From Physocladia obscura (taxonomy: Eukaryota > Chytridiomycota > Chytridiomycetes > Chytridiales > Chytriomycetaceae): DNA of 22,212 bases. Both the position numbers and the translations under genes were made by a program. Positions 1 through 9,007 of the stretch are shown piece after piece (the first letter of the stretch is position 1; every line of letters starts with the position of its first letter). The notes under the pieces are model-generated. The model was not told the DNA's origin. It did not search any database and was given only the letters and a program-made list of their open reading frames with translations. Location: NCBI GenBank assembly GCA_027596945.1, contig JADGJH010000228.1, forward strand, positions 2,211-24,422. The letters are read 5' to 3'.

Positions 1-53
1 AACCAAAACCAAAAACACAAAAAACAACAAAAAAAAACCACGCGGAGGCGGAA

Positions 54-1366
54 ATGAGAAATTCGGGTGCATTAGTTTCTGTCGAACGATATCTGAATGG
101 AGGCAGCAGTTTCAGTGATTGGTCGGTAACAGGTCTGCTGAAAGCTTCATTGTCATATGGCTTATCATTGGCATATGGATTTGCGTTCGAAAATACTGCA
201 AATGCTAAGTTTAAAGGGTATGATCTGGTTCCAGCTGTCGTACAGGTGATTGGATTTTTTTAAATTATTTTTTACGGAATTTTGAAACCTTGACATCCCC
301 TCCCCAAAAACAAAAGGAATTTGCTAGCCAAATTTACGAAAATGTAAAAAAAGATGCAATACATTCAACAGATTGTATTCGAGACGAATCTATTTTTGAT
401 GTCGAACTTGCATGTTTTGGTACGCGGATTATTTTGCGCGGGGAGTTAGATCGATTGCTTGTGATAAAATATCTCGAAAATAGCAAAAAAGTAGTTGTAC
501 TATACGATGATCAACGGAAACCAAAGGTGACGATAAGAAAAAGAATGTCACAAGGCTTTCACTAAAAAAAAAATCCGTGAAAAAAAATAAAAAAAGGTGA
601 TCAAATTTTTGAACGTCTCTTCCGAAGCAACAACGAAGCCAGCCATTACAGAAGCCGACATTGGAATTGCTCGTATAACCAAAACTATATCCTCAATATC
701 TTCACAGATTACACAGTTGGATGGCAAAATTGATCAACTCAAATTGCATGCATCAGAAGCCCTGGGAAAAAAGCAACGAACTCGCGCACTCGCGTACCTA
801 AAACAAAAAGCAGCAGTCACCGGTGTTCTTGAAAAGCGTGTGTCGTCGCTACATACCCTTGAAACAATCTTGTCTGGGATCCAACAAGCCGAATCTGAAA
901 TTGGAGTAATTATTTTGATGAATTGATTATCGATTTTATTTTTATTTTTTTAACCACCTGCAATCGTGTCCAGGTTCTTGAAGCGTTTAAAACAGGGACA
1001 AAAACGCTTTCGACTCTGCTGTCATCCCCGGCATTGGCAGTGGATTCTGTTAACGATGTGATGGACAATCTCCAAGATACACTCGCACAGCAACGTGAAA
1101 TTGACGATGCGATATTGGACAACAATTCCAGGATAGCATCTGATTTTCATATATCTGGTGTAGAAGAAGAGGACCTGGAAAGAGAGCTAGAGGGACTCTT
1201 GGCGGCTGAAGGGGCAAAGGAAAAGGAGAAAAAAATTGACGAACTTGCTGGAATGCTCGGGGAGCTTGTGGTTGTCTCAAGTGATGTTGCGGTAGAAGAA
1301 GAAAAACAAAAGGCAACCAAACAAAGTGATATCGATTTCAAGAGTCGAGAGATGGAACTCGCTTGA
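54..1366 (+). CDS. CHMP7: CHMP7/Chm7-like ESCRT-III protein, 5' partial
   Basis: CHMP7 is an ESCRT-II/ESCRT-III hybrid that acts in nuclear-envelope sealing and surveillance. I join four exons: 54-245, 317-526, 597-905 and 974-1366. All introns (71, 70 and 68 nt) are phase 0 with GT..AG ends. The visible product has 367 residues. Residues 1-134 match the winged-helix part of CHMP7 (SDWSVTGLLKASL, then an aliphatic helix). The SNF7 core starts near ITEADIGIARITK, continues through the basic helix KKQRTRALAYLKQKAAV and VLEAFKTGTKTLSTLL, and ends in an acidic helix, EEEDLERELEGLL, like a MIM region. Roughly 100 N-terminal residues of the usual protein are absent. The frame is open upstream of 54 and an AG at 46-47 could be an acceptor, so the first exon(s) probably lie outside the window. 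The CHMP7 assignment rests on the combined winged-helix and SNF7 layout; a generic SNF7 protein would lack the first part. Confidence 0.85.
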
Positions 1367-2250
1367 ATACGTACAAAGACTGTAGGAGAATGGATTTGTC
1401 TGGTGATTTGCCGAGTAAAATTGACGTTTTATATTTATTTTCGCTGTATTTCTCACGAAAAGCTCTTCTGCCACAACGCCAATAGACGGAAGCAATACTG
1501 GCAACTATTCTGGCGACTTTGACGACTTTGACTCAACGATACTTGCTGCCGAGATTTAATCAGAGTGCAACAAACAGCAAGAAGTCAAAAACAACAAACA
1601 TACAATTACATCACATTTTGACCGAAATTACTTGGCACTGTGTCAAATCACTTGCGTCATTTGACTCTTCAGATTCTGAATCAATATCAAGCTCAAAAAT
1701 TGGAATCCAGATTCAGGTTCTTGAGCGAAAAAAATCTGTCAAAAACACAAATCATTTGTCAAATGCTTCTCAAACTCCAGCCACTTCAACGCTATATGTG
1801 TTTGGAATCTGATCTTTTTCAGGCTACCGCTGCTTTGGAAAAGGCACAAGATATGCACTTTCACAAAAAGACAAAGACAATGAACTGTCTCACATTTCCA
1901 TCCTTCAAATTTTTGGTGAAAATGACTTATTAACCAGTTTATTTGTCAACTCCTCTGTATAAAATTTCTGTGATTTCATCCAATATCTCTCCATCTCCAT
2001 TCTTTTTGGGCAAATTACACCACCAAAAAAATGTACAACAGCACCAGACAAACCAATTACCTATTTGTCATACTGTGTAGCATTTATTTCAGGAATCTAC
2101 GAAAGAACATTGCAGTACTGCACCTCATGAAGTAGCAACAGCAATTACATATCTGAAAATACCTGACAAAGACAAATTTGGGATCTCCAAATTTGTGCTT
2201 CTGGCAGATTCTTCTTCAAAGCTATAATTCCAACTCAGGAGGGTTTATTA
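1367..2250. other. Gene-poor spacer, no recognisable product
   Basis: The first ~150 bases are probably the CHMP7 3' UTR. Beyond that are overlapping short open frames on the + strand (1519-1812 and 1640-1933) that resemble nothing I know. A coding-like stretch at about 2094-2240 (+) reads ITYLKIPDKDKFGISKF and then hits stops. CpG becomes rare from about 2.1 kb onward. This is likely the left end of the transposon-derived region; I see no terminal repeats. Confidence 0.4.
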
Positions 2251-3119
2251 GTGTGGTATCTGTTGACCTGAACACTTTTGCAGATATTCTCACTGAATTT
2301 TCAAAGCATTACATTGTTAAAAGTGGTATATCTAGCTGAGGAAGACTGCCAAAAGAAAATACAAAGAGCACAGTGTTGGGTTTGTTGCTACACTCTTATT
2401 GTGGAAGTATGGAAAACAAAACATTATGTGCGATGTTTAGAATTCCCCATCCACTTCATCCCATGTTTTATCAAAAGAAGAAAGTGCTCTACTTCCATTG
2501 CTCAGCAGTATGTAAGATGCTAAAATCAAATAGCCCTTGTTTCAACAGCAATGTGTATGGGCTGAAAAAGTTGCAGCTTGTGAGCTGTACATGACAAACA
2601 AGTTTGGGTTCATAGATTGCAAAACTTATTGTGTTCAATAGCCATCTGAAGCTGATAGACAAAATATCATGTACAACAGATGGCTGTATTTTTTTCTAGT
2701 TACTGGTGTGCTTTGTTTTGGAGTTGACAGTGAGTTATGTTATATATCTTTCTTTATTCAATAATCATGGCAAAACAGGGACAATAATGTGGACGAAACA
2801 CAACTTCCCTGCCTCATAAAATGATAGCAAAATGAGCTGTAATTTTTAAAAAAAGCTGCTAGACAAAAACCTCACACTGCAGGAATATGATGTTTGTACT
2901 GATTTGGCTTTCCCAGTGAATGGTGATATGTTTAACAAGATTGCCACCCCACTCAAAGATGGAGACTTAGAGCAAGCACCAGCAACCATGTGCAGAAACC
3001 TATCAGCAGTCAACAATGCAATTGTTTCCATTTTACAAGCTGCAGAATGGGGAATGGGTGCTGTAGAGAAGGTATACTACAGGTTATTGATGTCTCTTCC
3101 TTATAATCAGCATATTTGA
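2250..3119 (+). pseudogene. DDE_Tnp_4 / Harbinger-like transposase relic
   Basis: This is a broken transposase reading frame on the + strand, riddled with stops and frame changes. The middle part, from 2558, reads WAEKVAACELYMTNKFGF and then EADRQNIMYNRWLY. That fits the stretch of DDE_Tnp_4 transposases around the first catalytic Asp, where a tyrosine-asparagine-arginine motif follows. Here the DGT-type motif is lost (a cysteine and a stop occupy the site). The last part, 2904-3119, reads NGDMFNKIATPLKDGDLEQA and then QAAEWGMGAVEKVYYRLLMS. The (R)Q-x-AEWGM block is typical of the C-terminal part of fungal Harbinger/PIF-like transposases. It cannot encode an active enzyme. Family placement is from remembered motifs, so PIF/Harbinger rather than another DDE_Tnp_4 group is inference. 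Confidence 0.65.
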
Positions 3120-3559
3120 GCAGTCAGATTGGAAAATATGTTGAAATTTCCATGATTGTGTATGGTAAAGATTTTTAGCAAGAATTCTCTTTTTCTTTAT
3201 TCTAGATTTCATTGTTCAAAATCCTCAATCACAAAAATTCCAAAAACAGTCTTTAAATAAATCTTGCATTTCCTCACCATACAAAAATTTCTTTTATTAA
3301 TACAAAGCTACTGCTCAATGGTGAAAATGGCAAGTCCACTGTTTTGTTCTTTACTTTTTAAGTGAATTGAGCAATTTCTTTTTCAATAAAGAGTGAATTC
3401 ATCTTTCAATACAGCTCGAATCTTTTATACTTTAGCAAAATATCATAGGCTGTATAATTTTAGGGTACAAAGAAGTGGGGTGTCACAAATGAGAATAGTT
3501 TTTTTTTGAAGAATAATCATAATAGTTTAAAAAAAATAAAAAATAAAACCAAAATTAAA
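3120..3559. other. AT-rich spacer, nothing recognised
   Basis: This AT-rich sequence is nearly free of CpG. There is no open frame with coding character, no clear terminal repeat and no RNA gene. It probably holds the 3' flank of the transposase relic and the tail of the element to its right. Confidence 0.4.
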
Positions 3560-4480
3560 ACACATCATACTCTGCTTTATTTTCAATTATTCTTTTCCTT
3601 CTTTGTAACATTAACTGAAGACACATCATCTCCAATTTGCACTCCTCTCTGCACTCCTCTACTTCCATTCAATATCCATTTGCCACTCCCTTTCCCTTTC
3701 CTCTGTTGCCGCTTTTCCCCTGAATCCCTATCTTTTCTTTCTTCCTTAGCTATTCATTGATAGTTCTTTGCTTCTGTGCTGTTTGACTCAGTGTTGGGCT
3801 TTCAGGAATACTAGACAACCCATCTGAAGAGATTCTTTGCTTTTAAGATAGCAAACCCTTAAGTTCTGCAGCTGTAAAACCCTGCTTGTAGCAGTTGTAA
3901 CAGTATTTCTGGAAAAAATATTAGTATTGACTGTTAAAGAAAGCTATACCTGACCACAGTCTCTTGCACACACTTAACAGATTGATTGATTTGTGAATGT
4001 TGCAAGTGTTCATTGTCACTTTGATCATTTGGATGCCCTATTTTATTATCATTATATTGTAATAGATTTTTGAGCTGCTATCCATTTGACTCTCAGCAGA
4101 TTTCTTCATTGTCATCATTGTCATCATCAGGTTGGTCATCCAAGACTATTGTATTGTTTTTCTTGTCAATTTGGCATGCTATTTGTTTTGCTTGAATCAC
4201 ACTTGGAGGGTAGGTGGGGTCACTAGTGGGCTTTTTGTGATTATATAGTTTCTTGAGCTTACTTTTGATGGTGTCAAGGTCCCAGTTGTAGCCTAATGTG
4301 ACGTACTGCCTGTGTACTTACTCCCATTGATTGCCTCCTGATGGAAGAATATTTTCAATCATATCCAGAAGATTACCAATTTCATGTGGATGCCATTTCT
4401 GTCCATGTATTTTTGCAGCCATTCTATTGGCAGGTGCACTTCCACCAACAACTGATCCAGTTTTTGCTGTAGTTTGCTTT
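3560..4480 (-). pseudogene. Myb/SANT-like transposon protein relic, copy A
   Basis: Read on the - strand from 4480 down to about 3560. The N-terminal part reads KIHGQKWHPHEIGNLLDMIE, then ILPSGGNQWE, a stop (TAA), QYVTLGYNWDLDTIKSKLKK and LYNHKKPTSDPTYPPSVIQA. This is a SANT/Myb-like trihelical DNA-binding domain followed by the K-P-T-(G/S)-DP-x-(C/Y)-PP motif. I recall that motif from transposon-linked proteins of fungi and oomycetes (DUF6818 type). Next come a very acidic stretch (DDDNDDNEE), a Ser-rich piece ending AQKQRTINE, a stop, and a highly basic/purine-rich region at 3560-3760. That order matches copy B on the other strand. In-frame stops make it a relic. Such Myb/SANT proteins commonly partner a Harbinger-type transposase, so it may belong to the relic at 2250-3119, but a direct link is not shown. 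Confidence 0.6.
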
Positions 4481-4524
4481 GGTATATTTAGTTTTGATTT
4501 TGGTTTACAGCAAGACAAACAAAT

Positions 4525-4565
4525 TTTGGTCCAGTACCAAACTGCCAACTGGCACCAGGACCAAA
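4525..4565. repeat. Short inverted repeat between two relic copies
   Basis: TTTGGTCC at 4525-4532 is perfectly complemented by GGACCAAA at 4558-4565, with a 25-base loop. It lies between the head-to-head SANT-like relics (copies A and B), roughly where two inverted element ends would meet. Eight bases is short, so chance is possible. Confidence 0.35.
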
Positions 4566-4699
4566 CACATTTTGGTTTTTGTGTTAAATCCATTTTTGGA
4601 AGACTTCTATTGTCTGAACAAATTATTCCAACTGAACCAAACCAAAAATGCAAATGCAGAATAAAACAACAAATGCACATGGACACAATTGGTGACCAC

Positions 4700-5560
4700 A
4701 CAAAGTTGGCAACCTGCTGGACATAATTGAAGAGATCCTCTCATCTGGTCCCAATGAATGAGAGCAAGTACAAATCCAGTATGTCGCATTGGGCTACAAT
4801 TGAGAAGCTGCCCATTCCATTAATGAAAAGGATGACACTGTTGTGTTGGATGATTACACTGGAGATGACAGTGGCAACAACAATAATGGCAACAATGATG
4901 ACAATGAAGAAAACCCAATAAATGTGACACAACAGTAGCAATGAGTTTCCTCAGCTTTCACCAATTCCTCAATCAACAGCAACTCTTTTGTATGGATTTT
5001 TGTTTTTTCATCATGCTAACAGGTGTTCTGTTTTAATATTCCTTCTAGGAGTGCTGTAGCAAGCAGAGTTGGTCTGCAAGCTTCTAAATTGCTGGCTGTT
5101 CCTGCTGGAAAGCAAATCTTGTCAATAAGGTCAAGTTTAAATAGCAGTCCAATCCTGAGTTGCGCTGCCCAGGAACAAAGGGCAATTGATGATTCAATCA
5201 CAAAGTGTGAATACTATACTATATATACATATGTGATCATATCTTGTCTTTATTAGATTGTGCTAAGAGTCAAAAGACATGACAGAGTTATTGGTAATGT
5301 TTCTGATGCAAAAAAAAATCCAGCAGGGAAGGGGAGGAGACAAGAGAGAGAATTGCAAAAAAAAGAAAGAGAAGAAAAGGAAAGAAATTGAAGAATGGAG
5401 ATGGAGGGATATTGGATGAAAGAAGGGGAGAAGAAAGAGGAGAGATTTGTATGGAGAGAATTAATGAAGTAATTATATTTTGCAGTGAATCCTTCCAGAC
5501 TGCTGCCATTTGTTATGGAATTTCAACAATTTACAGTAAACACAATTGATGAGTCTGTGG
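4700..5560 (+). pseudogene. Myb/SANT-like transposon protein relic, copy B (internally deleted)
   Basis: On the + strand from about 4700: KVGNLLDIIEEILSSGPNE, a stop (TGA where Trp is expected), EQVQIQYVALGYN, another TGA at a Trp position, then EKDDTVVLDDYTGDD, an Asn-rich acidic stretch and DDNEENPINVTQQ. After a gap that may include a decayed intron, 5050-5205 reads VGLQASKLLAVPAGKQILSI and then CAAQEQRAIDDSIT. A purine-rich block at 5315-5465 encodes Glu/Arg/Lys-rich sequence in several frames. The order of parts mirrors copy A (3560-4480, -). Compared with copy A, about 40 codons are missing between the YN motif and the acidic stretch, including the SDP-x-YPP region. It is non-coding as it stands. 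The shared layout supports common descent; the DUF6818-type label is from memory. Confidence 0.55.
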
Positions 5561-6166
5561 AATGAGTTGAGCTGGAAAATTTTTCTTCAAATATTGTGAT
5601 AAATACTCGAAATTCCTTGCACAAAAACTAATTTTACAAGTGACTTCTCTTTACTGTTTTTTTTTTTTCTTTTTTCTTCTTCTTCTTTCACATTGAATTG
5701 ATGCTACTAAAACAGAAAAACTCAGTTTTGGATTTTTAATGTTTTTTTGAATGGTGTTTTCTACTTTTGACATCTCTTTTTTAAAAAACTGTTTTCCCAA
5801 TCATGTTTTCTTACAAAAACTGTTTTGAATATTGGTAAATATTATTTTGACTTAAAACAGTTTTATCAAAAATTGTAGGAACAAAAACAATTTTGGACAT
5901 ATTTCATTTGGGTGGTAAAAATCTCTTTGAAAACTTTTTTTCCTTGCGGAACACAGCCTTAAAAACCGCATATGAAACAAAAACATGATTTCTTTTATTC
6001 AACAATTTTTGTTTTATTTGATTTTCAGGAAGTTTCCTCAACAAATAAGATATTCCAATTGATATTTTTTGCAATTTTACTGGTGCTGTTGAGTTCAGCA
6101 GCAAATTGGAATAATTTTTTTTGCTGCAGAAAATGTTTTGCAATAGATTCCCAGAAATAACCAAAA
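5561..6166. repeat. AT-rich region with palindromic AAAACTGTTTT-like copies, MITE-like
   Basis: AAAACTGTTTT-type words occur at 5783-5795 and 5815-5827 and in inverted form at 5852-5867 (TTAAAACAGTTTTATC), giving a dyad around a short AT-rich centre. Further right, 5940-5962 contains GCGGAACACAGCCTT, one of the few CpG sites in this stretch, which looks like a possible end of a small non-autonomous element. I could not find its matching inverted end to the left. No convincing coding sequence is present. Confidence 0.3.
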
Positions 6167-6436
6167 ATGCAAATTGATTGTTTTATGAGCAATTATTCAA
6201 TGCCTAGCAACACAGATGCTTCCAGTAATGCAGAATTAATTGTACAAATATTTGCAACATTATCTACCCACTTTGATGTTGACTTAGCTGATGATGAAAA
6301 ACTGAGTCTGGCATTGATTCTCTTGAAGATCTTGATTATGGAAGAAACTGATGCAAATTACAATGCAGGCAGCAATAGTGGAGAAAATCTTTGCAACATA
6401 TGTTATTCAAATATTACTTTATTGTTTCTGATTTGA
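6167..6436 (+). pseudogene. Coding-like fragment, unidentified
   Basis: An 89-codon open frame with protein-like composition: SNTDASSNAELIVQIFATLS followed by a leucine-rich helix (DDEKLSLALILLKILIMEE) and an Asn/Gly-rich end. I do not recognise a family. It lies in the CpG-poor transposon graveyard and has no clear splice context, so a transposon-derived fragment is more likely than a live gene. No downstream continuation was found. Confidence 0.25.
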
Positions 6437-6822
6437 TCTTTTGTAGTTGATCAGTGTGGTAAATAAGAGAAAGAGGTCCCTTGAAAGTATCAATGCAAAA
6501 AATTGAGATAATAGAAAAGATGTAGTCAAATTAGTTTGAGAGTGGTGATAAAATGCAGATCTAGGAGAGAAAAACACTGTTTAGCCAATTTTTGAACAAA
6601 ATTATTATTTTTCATGTCCTTTTTTTTCATGCTCTGGTAAACATATCCTGGAATTTTCAAAGAAAATAAGATAGAAGATTTGAAAATATGTTCTTTATTT
6701 TTGAGTCATGGTGAGTCATAAACTTTGAGTGAAGATTCTGGGAAATCTCTGAATGTAATGAATCGAAGAAATCAAATTTTTCTGTCTCATATCACAAAAA
6801 TGAGCTGACAGCCAATCATTTT

Positions 6823-6942
6823 GGACTGCATATTACAGGATGATATGGGGACTGTGTATCACTGGCTTGTCCCGTTAGTCAGCCTTTGTTTGTTATGTTG
6901 CTGGGAGTGCGTATCACTGGAGATAATGAGATTGCATATCAC
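6823..6942. repeat. Cluster of four GGANTGYRTATCAC-like motifs
   Basis: Four related words lie in the same orientation within 120 bases: GGACTGCATATTACA at 6823, GGGGACTGTGTATCAC at 6847, GGGAGTGCGTATCAC at 6903 and GAGATTGCATATCAC at 6928. A weaker fifth, TGTCTCATATCAC, lies just upstream at 6782. Spacing is irregular, so this is not a simple tandem array. The role is unknown; it could be subterminal repeats of a transposon, which often bind the transposase. Confidence 0.4.
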
Positions 6943-7995
6943 CAACAAACAGAGAAAACTGACACAGGCCAAAAATAAAATTGTTGTAACTAAGTGCTCA
7001 GTTATTAATACCTGGTTTACTTTTGATATTCATGATTTGACCAACTTCATTCCCATTCTTTATTGTTACTAATATAACTAAATACAGGAGTCTTAACTTT
7101 TGTGAGAGCAAGTATGTATTTGGTTGTTTGTTGGCGTGGAAATCAAGCCTTATGAGAGACTATTGATTTACTGGGTCTGGATGCTCGGTTTCAAAAATAT
7201 ATCTGCGTAAATCTTTATAATATGTTTCCCAATAAAGCAGTTTGAAAGTTAATCATTGATTTGAACCAAACCACACCCACACCTCCATTATTCAAGTGAT
7301 TATGTGAGAGATAATTTTTGTGAATAGTTTTGCAAAATTAATTCAATCAAAAAGAAAATGAATAGAATATTCCTTACAAACTTAACAATTGTCTGAAATT
7401 ATTGAAAACTAAACTCTTTGTTACTTTTGAATGAATTTAGCAGAGAGTGTTAAACAAAAAAAAAGGTATCATATACTCTCCTATAGCGCAAGACGATTTG
7501 TCAGCAATTGCAGTAGCAACAAACCTAGTACATCATAAGGGCCAAATTCCATGTTACAATGAAAAATATTTTAGCAATTGACATCGAAAAACATGATCCA
7601 TACATCGTACAGAAATATTTACAGTGACTGGTTTTGGTTTGGGTACATCTGAATCATCAATTCAGTGTGATGTATAACAAATTGAACCTGCAGTGAAATC
7701 CAGGCCCCAACAACAGCTTCCAAATCTTTTGAGGTTTAATTTTTTCACATCCTATTTACTGTAGAGAATAAATTAATATCAATGTTCCATTCTCAAAAAG
7801 AATCAACTTGCCTTTGCATTATTATTATTTAATTTTTTTTGCTTATCAGTCCAATCAGCTAACTACTTTTGCTGGAGGATACGTGAAGTTAAAATTCTTA
7901 CTGAAACACAAAATTTTTTTTTAAGACACTGCTAAAGAAATAAATAATAGGGACTACAAATAATGATAATCAGAGCAATGAATAAGACTAGAGAG

Positions 7996-8060
7996 AATAA
8001 ACAGAACAATAAATGAGATAAATAAACAGAGTAATAAATAAGATAAATAAGAACAATAAA
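7996..8060. repeat. 25-bp imperfect tandem repeat, about 2.6 copies
   Basis: AT-rich units starting AATAAACAGA or AATAAGAACA begin at 7996, 8021 and 8046, a 25-base period with a few substitutions. It is non-coding in appearance; the open frame on the opposite strand is only its hydrophobic translation. Confidence 0.5.
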
Positions 8061-8256
8061 CCCCAACACGCCAAACACTTTCAACATTAATATACTATTC
8101 ACATTCAGCCAAAGTATCACCAAGCACTCTGATGACCTTCAGACTTTTGACCTGACACCAAGTACTTAGCAATGATGGCAAATTTTTGATTGATTTGAAC
8201 TTCATGATTGTGACTGACTTCCTTGACAGATCTAGTTCACAGCACAAAACGCTCAC

Positions 8257-8416
8257 TGATACAATTGGAGTCAACAGGCTTGGTCAAGTTAATAGTGTAG
8301 GTGAATTCCTCAGAGCAGTTGTCATTGTTGAAGTACTGAACGAGAGCAGCAGCCTCAGAGTTGCGAAAATTGGCGGCCTTGGGGTCAATGAAGCCAGTTG
8401 GGTTAATGGTGTCAGG
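8257..8416 (-). pseudogene. Exon-like coding fragment with both splice sites, unidentified
   Basis: On the - strand, an open stretch from 8416 to 8257 is preceded by a good acceptor (CTGAC branch-like word, then CAACTCTCAAG) and followed by a GTGAGC donor. It translates to PDTINPTGFIDPKAANFRNS, then EAAALVQYFNNDNCSEEFTY and TINLTKPVDSNCIS. Composition and codon use are much more gene-like and GC-richer than the flanks. With a 3' acceptor near 8206 the frame continues for about 22 codons (QKFAIIAKYLVSGQKSEGHQ) and then stops. I do not recognise a family. No convincing upstream exon is visible: the frame stops at TGA at 8440-8438. It is either an orphan exon of a decayed gene or part of a transposon passenger. 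Confidence 0.35.
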
Positions 8417-8519
8417 CTTGAGAGTTGCAAAAATTGGTCAGTACAAGCTCAAGATTTGTGCAATGTTTTCAGATGTATTATCAATCAAATTCATTTTTGC
8501 AAACTTTTTTAGTTAATTT

Positions 8520-9007
8520 ACTTTGCAGTGATCGAAAGAAAAAGGATATGTACCAATAAGCTCTACTCTTTTTCATTTTTTCAAAATTTTATTTATGAAT
8601 CCAAGTCACAACTTTTAATCACTTTGTCTCTGTTTATTTAAATTAGTTAATTGATTCTTGCTTTTATTTTGCTTTCATGAAAATTGTTGAATTTGGCAAG
8701 GTTTTGATTTATTAAAACCAGTTCAACAAGGCAAGGAGACTTGTCAAGAATAAAATTTTGTTTATCTTTTTTCTCTTTAACAACCCACGTCTAGTGCGGT
8801 TGTTTTTCCTAACCTCCGCCCACTACGCAAGCTTCGTGCCGGTTTTCTTTTGATTTTATTTCGTGTTTCTCAATAAAATTGGCATTTGGGGTGTCTTGGC
8901 AACATCCCCGTCTGTCCGCGTTTTGCCCAACCTTATTCCTTGAACAATTCGACTCAGCCTGTTGATTAATGGCAGTTATACAGTTAGTTTCACAGAGTGC
9001 TTCTATA
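8520..9007. other. Upstream region of the gene at 9008
   Basis: The left half is AT-rich and CpG-poor. From about 8785 CpG reappears (roughly a dozen sites to 8960), marking the transition from repeat to gene promoter or 5' UTR. The - strand open frame at 8809-9060 has no support from splicing or motifs and probably results from the more GC-rich composition. Confidence 0.4.

Larger units (their letters stand above)
6437..8256. other. AT-rich repeat-derived region without a recognisable gene
   Basis: About 1.8 kb of AT-rich, CpG-poor sequence. Open frames are short (the longest are 6821-7072 + and 7932-8123 -) and look like low-complexity or repeat translation. It includes a cluster of related 15-mers (6823-6942) and a 25-bp tandem repeat (7996-8060), listed separately. 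A few scattered CpG sites occur near 7490-7600. I see no RNA gene or terminal repeats. Confidence 0.4.

Noticed and set aside
4310..4325. GTAAGT at the stop in relic A as a real splice donor
   Set aside because: The SANT-like frame simply continues after the TAA with QYVTLGYN, so the stop is a mutation inside the exon; the donor-like word is coincidental.
4331..4726. 131-codon + strand open frame
   Set aside because: Antisense to SANT-like relic A and the spacer; the - strand reading has recognisable motifs and this one does not.
3560..5560. RIP-type (CpA to TpA) mutation as the cause of the stops
   Set aside because: The TGG to TGA changes at Trp positions do not fit a CpA target, and the main signal is loss of CpG. 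Ordinary CpG deamination plus decay explains the relics better.
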